Positions 58,201 through 64,000 of a DNA stretch of 64,000 nucleotides are shown piece by piece. Under the pieces are notes generated by a model. The model saw only the letters and a list, made by a program, of their open reading frames with translations. It did not search any database and was not told the DNA's origin. The stretch is taken from positions 46,228 through 110,227 of the forward strand of contig RWJK01001126.1 of assembly GCA_004335835.1 (NCBI GenBank), read 5' to 3'. Positions within the stretch are counted from its first letter, which is position 1. Every line of letters begins with the position of its first letter. This DNA comes from Scenedesmus sp. ARA3 (taxonomy: Eukaryota > Chlorophyta > Chlorophyceae > Sphaeropleales > Scenedesmaceae). Made by a program: the position numbers and the translations under genes.

Positions 58201-58807
58201 CAGCAGCAGAGCAGCGTACGGTATGGCTGCTGCAGCAGTGCAGCTGGGCTGCTTGCCAGTGCTGCAGCTGTTGCTGAGCATGCCAGCTGTGCAGCAGCTG
58301 ACTGCAGACCAGGTGGCGCCACTGCTGAGGTGGGGCATACACAACAGCAGCAGGGAGTGCATGGTCATGCATAGCAGCAGCTGCTGCCGGCCGGGCCCCC
58401 CAGGCTGCACTGCTGCGCATGCTGAGGTGTTTGCAGCGGTATGCAGGCTGCCTGCTGCACAGCAGGTGGCTGGGGTGCAGCTTGTGGGGCTGCTGCTGCG
58501 TGCCATGCAGCAGGGCAACGTAGAGGCAGTGCAGCAGCTGTGCAGACTGGCAGGGGCGCAGCAGCTTGACACAGCGCTTGTGCGCGGCTGCTTGGGTTTC
58601 GCACGTGTGCTTGGCAGCAGGCCTGGCAGGGACGCTGTGGTGGGGGCACTGGCTGCCCTGCAGGGTGCAAAGGGTTTGAAGGCAGCTGATGTGGGCGATC
58701 TTCTGCAGCTGTTTGACGGTGTGGATGTGCTGATGGGCTGGGCAGCAGATGATTCGGAGAAAGCAGGGGTTGAGCCCGCAGAGGTGCGGCTGACACGCGT
58801 GTTGTGA
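55229..58807 (+). CDS. Unrecognised helical-repeat protein, interrupted by one in-frame TAG
   Basis: Exon 1 is 55229-55807 (MVRLSLQLQEDTSLAVLDLV, a weakly F-box-like start). Exon 2 starts at 56216 (DVGVPWHMYFMHPSHIPDLL) in phase. It is open to TAG at 57785-57787 and open again in the same frame to TGA at 58805-58807. Total is about 716 residues to the TAG or 1056 codon positions through it. Leu-rich repeats of roughly 33-38 residues recur on both sides: IGQLLKMPAIEQLQSSTVAA before, LQLLLSMPAVQQLTADQVAP after. This shared repeat argues for one gene. The TAG lies in a CAG run (CAG CAG TAG CAG). I could not find a phase-matched intron with good sites to remove it. The fold looks like an ankyrin- or HEAT-like solenoid. 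The role is unknown. Confidence 0.68.
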
Positions 58808-59147
58808 TGCCCCGCTGACTGTCACCAGTGAAACATGTGGGGGTTTTCAAGCGCCAGCAGTGTCCACATGTCATACACACGATCTTTGTGTCACCCTTGC
58901 ATATTGTTGGTCATGAGCCTGAGCAGCTGGTACGTCAATAGCCACCGGGCAGCAGTCTGGCCTGTTGTGTGTAACCGTGCGTGCAGACTAGTCTGCAGTA
59001 CTGAACACACAGCGCCATCACAAGTGCTGAGAACGTCCCTCTGTCAAACATGGCATATAGCGACTGGGAAGGCGTGGAGGCATGCGCCATACAAGACTAT
59101 GAATGCTACAAAGTCTCGCTGCACAGCCAAGCAGCAGCAAGGGTGCG
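58808..59147. other. Short convergent intergenic region with candidate poly(A) signal
   Basis: TGTAA at 58970-58974 is 163 bp after the plus-strand TGA. The minus-strand FAM192A-like gene ends at 59148. Confidence 0.5.
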
Positions 59148-61163
59148 TCAGCTGTCTGAGTCATCAGAGCCGCTGCCATACCCGCCTAACAAGCCTGCCA
59201 GCCCAGCACCAGCATCCTGCTGCTGCTGCTGCTGCTGCTGCCCCGCTGCTGCATCATCTAGCCGCTGCCGCTTGCTGCCTGGGCTTGAACCCCCTGCTGC
59301 TGCTGCTTTCCGTGCCGGCTGCCCAGCGCCGCTGCTGCCATTGCCTTGCTGCCCAGCAGCAGCTGCTGCCCCTTTCGGCTTGACTTTCAGTATCGGTTTT
59401 AGCACAGGCAGCGCAGGCTTACTGCCCAGCCTGCCAACAGCCGGCTTAGCCACGCCAGGCCCACTACCAGAACGCCCTAGCACTGCTCTTCTGCCTGCTT
59501 GTTCATCTGCTGCTGCTGCTGCTTCATCGACCTCTCCCTCAGCAGCGTCTGCTGCTGCTGTTGCCTCTGCTGCCACCTTTGCCGCTGCTGCTGCGGCCAC
59601 CGCCTCCCTGAAGGCAGCCAGCTCCTCGGCCTCCTCCTGCCGTATGCGCCGGTGCGCCTCAGCCTCCTGCTGCGCCAGGCTGTCATAGAACTCCAACTCA
59701 TCAGCATCAAGCGGGCGATTCTTGCCTGGCGCAATGTAATGCAGCAGCAGCGGCAGCAGCAGCGGCAGCAGCAGCCGAGTGCAATTGTTGTGCAGTAGTT
59801 ACAAGTGAAGGTAGCTGCAGGAAGCCCTGCCTAACCTGGTAGAGCATGTGAGGGTCTGGCGGTTTGCTATGCATCCACTGCCCAATGCAAGCTGCGTTGC
59901 TCACTGGTGTTCTTATTCAGCATGGCAAACCACACACGTGCGCGCAGCCGCACCTGTCTTCATCTGCTTCCACTGCGCGTCGAAGGCGTCCTGCTTGGCC
60001 TGCTTGCGCTCCGCCAGCACCTCCGCCAGCGGCTTGTCGGCAGACGCGGTGCCGTCATCAACGTTGAGCCCGCGAGCCTTCTTGATCTCCTCCAGCTGAG
60101 AGTGCGGGGGGTGAGGTTGGTTGTGTTGAGGTGACAGGCACGGCAGCAGCGTGGTGGTGGTCGGCAGCAGGCACAGCAGCAGGCACCTAGTGTACTACAC
60201 TTGGGTGCAAGCCAGCACCTGCAGCCGCCAGCAGCACAAGCAACCTGTGCCCTGGCATACATATGGCTGTTTAGATGCGCGATTCAATTACAGTTCAGTG
60301 CTGATGCCTTGAAAAATCAACAGAGGAACAGATTGTAGCTGCAGCACCTAACCAGGCTGTCAGCCTGCCTGGTCAAGGTAGCCGCACACCCCACCACACT
60401 TGCTGCGCCGGTCGTGCTGCTAAAAATTAATTCTAGTGAAGCTGCCCTGCTGCTGGTGTAATAGCACTGCACTGCGCTCGCTGCTAGCCCCACTGCAGCC
60501 ACACAGTGTAACAGCAGCAGCACCCCTGCCTCACTACCGCCTCACTCCTGCCTCTGTCATGAAGCGCTTGGCCGCTACTGCTGCTGTGAGCTGCTCACTG
60601 GGACAGCTGCACAATCGAAACAACCACGCAGCATTACTGCATTGCTAGGTTTACTCTCACCTCTGCCTCTGTCACGAAGCGTTTGGCCCCCACTGCTGCC
60701 TTGAGCTGCTCCGTGGGGTCCAGCTGCGCGTGCATGCTGGGGAACACGCTGGCGGCATCACGCCCCAGCACCTCCTCCACGTCATACACCTCCTCAGGCC
60801 TGTTGTTGCAGGAGAAAAAGGCGGGAAGAAAGCAAAGGGTGATTAAACCGCTGAGTGCACACAGGGACCTGAGTTGTGCTATGCGCGCTGCACTGGGGGG
60901 AGCGTAAGGTTTTCAGGCGTAGCCCTTTACTGGCAGTTCCGACCCAACCTGCTGCAGAGTGACTTGCCGCAGCTGCTGTGTTGATGCGCATGCAATGGTA
61001 GGGCAATGCCGTTGTCAGCTGCGTAGTGCGGTCCGTTGGCATCTGCTGGTGTTCAGCTGTTTGCAAGCACATGAGGGCACGGCTGGCACTGCAGCAGCAA
61101 CTGCAAGCATGCTGCTGCTCACTGTTCCAGCCGAACCATGTCCACTCCACGCCTCTCGTCCAT
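59148..61163 (-). CDS. FAM192A/PIP30-like (NIP30 domain) protein
   Basis: Exons (minus): 61163-61123, 60799-60661, 60095-59954 and 59725-59148. The sum is 900 nt, 299 residues, TGA. The N-terminus MDERRGVDMVRLEQPEEVYD precedes the NIP30 signature: KRFVTEAELEEIKKARG, then PLAEVLAERKQAKQDAFDAQ, then RPLDADELEFYDSLAQQEAE. The signature start is completed across the 60661/60095 junction. The rest is Ala/Glu-rich, then Gly/Lys-rich (LKPILKVKPKGA, SPGSKRQRLDD) and ends in GSGSDDSDS, a likely CK2-type acidic Ser tail. Animal PIP30 binds the PA28-gamma proteasome activator. Whether the algal protein does the same is unknown. The intron between exons 2 and 3 contains a copy of exon 2's end. It is head-to-head with KDSR. 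Confidence 0.85.
60541..60726 (-). repeat. Duplicated exon edge in the FAM192A-like gene
   Basis: 60655-60726 (exon 2 end with donor) has a diverged copy at 60541-60609 in the following intron. The copy would encode AVAAKRFMTEA against AVGAKRFVTEA in the exon, and it keeps a GTGAG donor. Confidence 0.9.
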
Positions 61164-61627
61164 GAAGCCACACTTGAATTAAGTGCCACAACACAAGTGT
61201 TATCTTCACTAGTTACTAGGCGTGGAGGACTCCAGTGTCACCAATGTCTGATGTACAGTGTGAGACCTAGCAGCAGGAGGTGTGTATGCTGTGCCAAGAA
61301 AACACGACGTCTTGATCACAATGACCTGCTGTTAGACAAAAGACCACTCGCACTTTACTTGTTCTGTCGCTCCCTGGCATGAATGGCACGGCAAAAGAAC
61401 CCTGTCAGTTCGCCTGAGAACAACCCCATCGAAAGCTTGTCTTCCTTCCTTCATCCTCACTACCAGGCACAAGTCCACAACACGTAGTTTTCTTTTGCAA
61501 GTACGATTGATTAGTTCGCGTCGGCATTTGCAGTCAGGTGGTACCGCAGCGGCAGCAACCGTAGCCAGAAGACCAGCAACAGCAACAGCAGGAGCAGCAA
61601 CAGCAGCAGTAGTGGAAGCACCAGCAC
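61164..61627. other. Divergent intergenic region
   Basis: 464 bp between the FAM192A-like and KDSR starts. It should contain both promoters. A CAACAG-rich stretch at 61569-61612 lies just before the KDSR ATG. Confidence 0.5.
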
Positions 61628-64000
61628 ATGGCCTTTGCCAACAAGCACGTCCTGATTACTGGCGGTTCAGAGGGCCTAGGTCTAGCCCTAGCAAAGCAGT
61701 TAGCATCACAGAATGCACGGGTCAGCCTAGTCGCCCGTACGCTCAGCAAACTCCAAGCAGCAGAGCTTGCAGTGTTGGCTAGCTACCCACAGCAGCAACA
61801 GCAGCAGCAGCAACAGCAGCAGAACAGCAATGAGCAGCAAGGGCCGCAGCTAGTGTACTATCATTCAGCAGATGTCACCAAGTACAAGCAGGTAAGAGGT
61901 GCTGCAGCATGCTGCGCAGCGAGCACCACGCATGCTGTGGCACAGTCTGCTGCATGCACTCAACAACATACTTCGCAGCAAATAGTTCTTTCATGTCTGA
62001 CCTGTGTTTTCAATAATGGTTTCATGTCTGACCTGTGTTTCCAACAATGGCTGCAGGTGGTTGACGCGGTGCAGGCAGCAGAGGCGGCGCTGGGCCCCGT
62101 GGACGTGCTGCTCTGCTGCGCGGGCATGGCGGAGCTGGGTGAGGCCGGCAGCAGCAGCAGCAGCAGCAGCGCAGCACTGGCAGGCAGCAGCGCAGCACTG
62201 GCAGCTGCAGTTTAGCGTGTGCAACAGGAGCGCAGCACTGGCAACAGCAGCACAGGACCAGCAGCAGCAGCGCAGGACTGGCAGGAGCAGCGCAAGACTA
62301 GAAGCAGCAAACAGACTAGCCGTAGCAGGCACATCAGCAGTTCCAAGCAAGTCTGCAGCCTCTGCAGCACTGCAAATTCTGCACAAGCAAACATCTTTCA
62401 GCAGCTGGCATGGTGAGCAGTGCCAAGCAGCTTGCACGGCACACTGGCCATGGCTGCCTGCTGCCTGACTGCCTGCTGCTGCTGCTGCTGCTGCTGCAGG
62501 CTACTTCCATGACTGCGAGCCGGACATGTTTGCGCGCCAGATGTCTCTCAACTACTTGGGCAGCCTGCACGCGGCCAAGGCGGTGTACGACGGCATGCTG
62601 GGCCGCAACGCGGGACACATCGTGTTTGTGGCCAGCACCATGGCGCTCATGGGTGAGGCGGCAGCAGCAGCAGCAGCAGCAGGCTGGTTGATGTCGCCAA
62701 CTCCATGTAAGCTATGCTGTTTTGAATTGCCTGCCTGCTGAGCATCAGGCAGTGGTTGACTGATGAGCCAGCTGCATATAGAAATGGAGTGCCAGCTGCG
62801 TGGCAGTATGAGCTGGTATAACAGGGGCTGACACCAGCTATCCTTGCCACTGCTGCTGCTGCTGCTGGTTGTTCGGCGGTGTGGCTGCTGCTGGGTGCAG
62901 GCTTGATAGGTATGTCCGCGTACGCGCCCAGCAAGTTTGCGGTGCGGGGGCTGGCAGAGTGCCTCAGGAACGAGGTGAGGCCTGCCGTCCCTGCTGCTGG
63001 GTGCGCTTGCAGCTGCTGCTGCGGTGCATACATGTACACGTTTGACTCTGCCAGCTGCTGTGGGCTGATTCAGCAGCAGGGTTCATGTTGGCAGCCGTGT
63101 TGTGCTGTGCTGCCTGATGCGTGCTGACCCAGCTGCTGTGCTGCTGCTGGCGCCTGGTGACGTGTGCGCGGCTGCTGCCGCTGCTGCTGCTGCTGCTGCA
63201 GCTGCAAGGCAGCAAGGTGTGTGTGAGCATCGCCTACCCTGCCGACATCAACACGCCAGGCTACGCCAAGGAGGCCCTGACCAAGGTGCGCCGGGTGCTG
63301 TGTTTGCGTTGGGAGCATGGGCCGGGTTCATGCTAGGAGGATTGGCTGGGTCAGTTGGGGCTATGTGCTCTCTCGGGCTGTGCTGGTTGAGATGGTGTGC
63401 ACGAGCGTGCATGGTCCTGCACGGGAGCAACTGTACACAGCGCATGCGCTTCTTGGCTAGTAGTAACCTCAGCTAGCTAGCAGCCGGCTGAACATTTGCC
63501 ATACACATATGGATCTGGCAGTATGCTTTGATGTATGTCATCCTGTCACATCTGCTGCCGCCGCTGCTGCTGCTGCCGCAGCCCTGGGAGACCGCCAAGG
63601 TGTCGGAGGGCGTGCGCCTGCAGTCGCCAGAAGTGGTGCGTGGCGCGCTGACGTGGCAGCGCCTGCTGAGGCAGCACATGTGACCCAGGCAGCAGCAGCA
63701 GCAGGCTACTCTCAGTCGCCAGCACAGCGGCAAGCAGCTGTGTCAACTGCAACGGTGGCTTGGTTATTTGCAGCATTTCATGCAACTGACGTGCGAAGCA
63801 CAACAGGGTTTTGCACATATCTTTTGCAGACTGGGGAGAACAGAGCAAGTAGGGTTGCCACCAACTATGTCGCCGCACTGCTGCTGCCGCTGCCTGCTGT
63901 TGCACCCCGCAGGTCGCGGCGCAGCTGCTGCGTGGCCTGGCGCGCGGGGAGTTCCTGCTGCCAAACAGCAGCTTCCTAATCGGCCTGCTGCAGAGCATCA
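61628..64000 (+). CDS. KDSR: 3-ketodihydrosphingosine reductase (3' end outside window)
   Basis: Exons: 61628-61891, 62057-62138, 62500-62652, 62901-62974, 63202-63285, 63582-63635 and 63913 to the window end, giving 266 residues so far. The cofactor motif is HVLITGGSEGLGLALAKQLA, with an Arg after strand 2 (VARTLSKL) as in NADPH enzymes. DVLLCCAGMAELG is the NNAG equivalent. The catalytic Ser is in FVASTMALMGLIGM and Tyr-x3-Lys is YAPSK. VSIAYPADINTPGY is typical of TSC10/KDSR. The enzyme reduces 3-ketodihydrosphingosine to dihydrosphingosine in the ER, the second step of sphingolipid synthesis. Helices after the window end should hold the membrane anchor (GEFLLPNSSFLIGLL begins it). Several introns end in (CTG)n tracts. 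Confidence 0.92.
61989..62050 (+). repeat. 31-bp tandem duplication beside a KDSR acceptor
   Basis: TTTCATGTCTGACCTGTGTT plus 11 bases at 61989-62019 is repeated at 62020-62050 with two changes, six bases before the exon at 62057. It may duplicate the branch-point region. Confidence 0.92.

Overview
The window looks like nuclear DNA of a green alga (Chlorophyta; most like Sphaeropleales or Chlamydomonadales). The evidence is: genes of 4-14 short exons, introns with GTGAG donors and TGCAG acceptors, CAG/CTG triplet runs in exons and introns, Gln/Ala/Ser-rich low-complexity protein segments, candidate TGTAA poly(A) signals, and a plastid-type Rieske oxygenase next to ordinary eukaryotic genes. 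There are two runs of N (12571-12622 and 45476-45554). I found no rRNA, tRNA, CRISPR array or autonomous transposon. Exon models were threaded by hand from splice sites, reading phase and family resemblance; most of the complete models close in frame.

Layout. 1-9231 (+): the 3' part of a gene joining a cellular RNA-dependent RNA polymerase to a C-terminal SF1 (UPF1/SDE3/Hrr1-type) helicase. 10884-16570 (-): pheophorbide a oxygenase-like Rieske protein. 16874-19528 (-): FAM185A-like/DUF4097 beta-repeat protein. 19936-22464 (+): short-chain dehydrogenase. 22465-25227: no gene seen. 25228-29546 (-): alpha-N-acetylglucosaminidase. 30041-31532 (+): secretory FKBP. 32587-36589 (-): BFR1-like coiled-coil protein. 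36590-39089: mostly empty, with one doubtful small gene. 39090-47555 (+): PIF1 helicase with a very large low-complexity insertion and an apparent 1-nt gap in its P-loop exon. 48289-51580 (+): coiled-coil protein of unknown role. 52341-54483 (+): AlkA-type HhH-GPD DNA glycosylase. 55229-58807 (+): unrecognised helical-repeat protein interrupted by one TAG. 59148-61163 (-): FAM192A/PIP30-like protein. 61628-64000 (+): 3-ketodihydrosphingosine reductase, cut by the window end.

These are mostly unrelated housekeeping genes. Three pairs are head-to-head with 407-494 bp between starts and could share promoters: FAM185A-like/SDR, NAGLU/FKBP and FAM192A-like/KDSR.

Two signals stand out. First, the RdRP-helicase fusion puts into one chain two activities that work as partners in plant post-transcriptional silencing (RDR6 and SDE3) and in the fission yeast RDRC complex (Rdp1 and Hrr1). 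Second, introns of at least four genes carry diverged copies of the adjacent exon edge with its splice site. The PIF1 gene alone has five such events. This suggests that tandem duplication across splice junctions is an active force shaping introns here.
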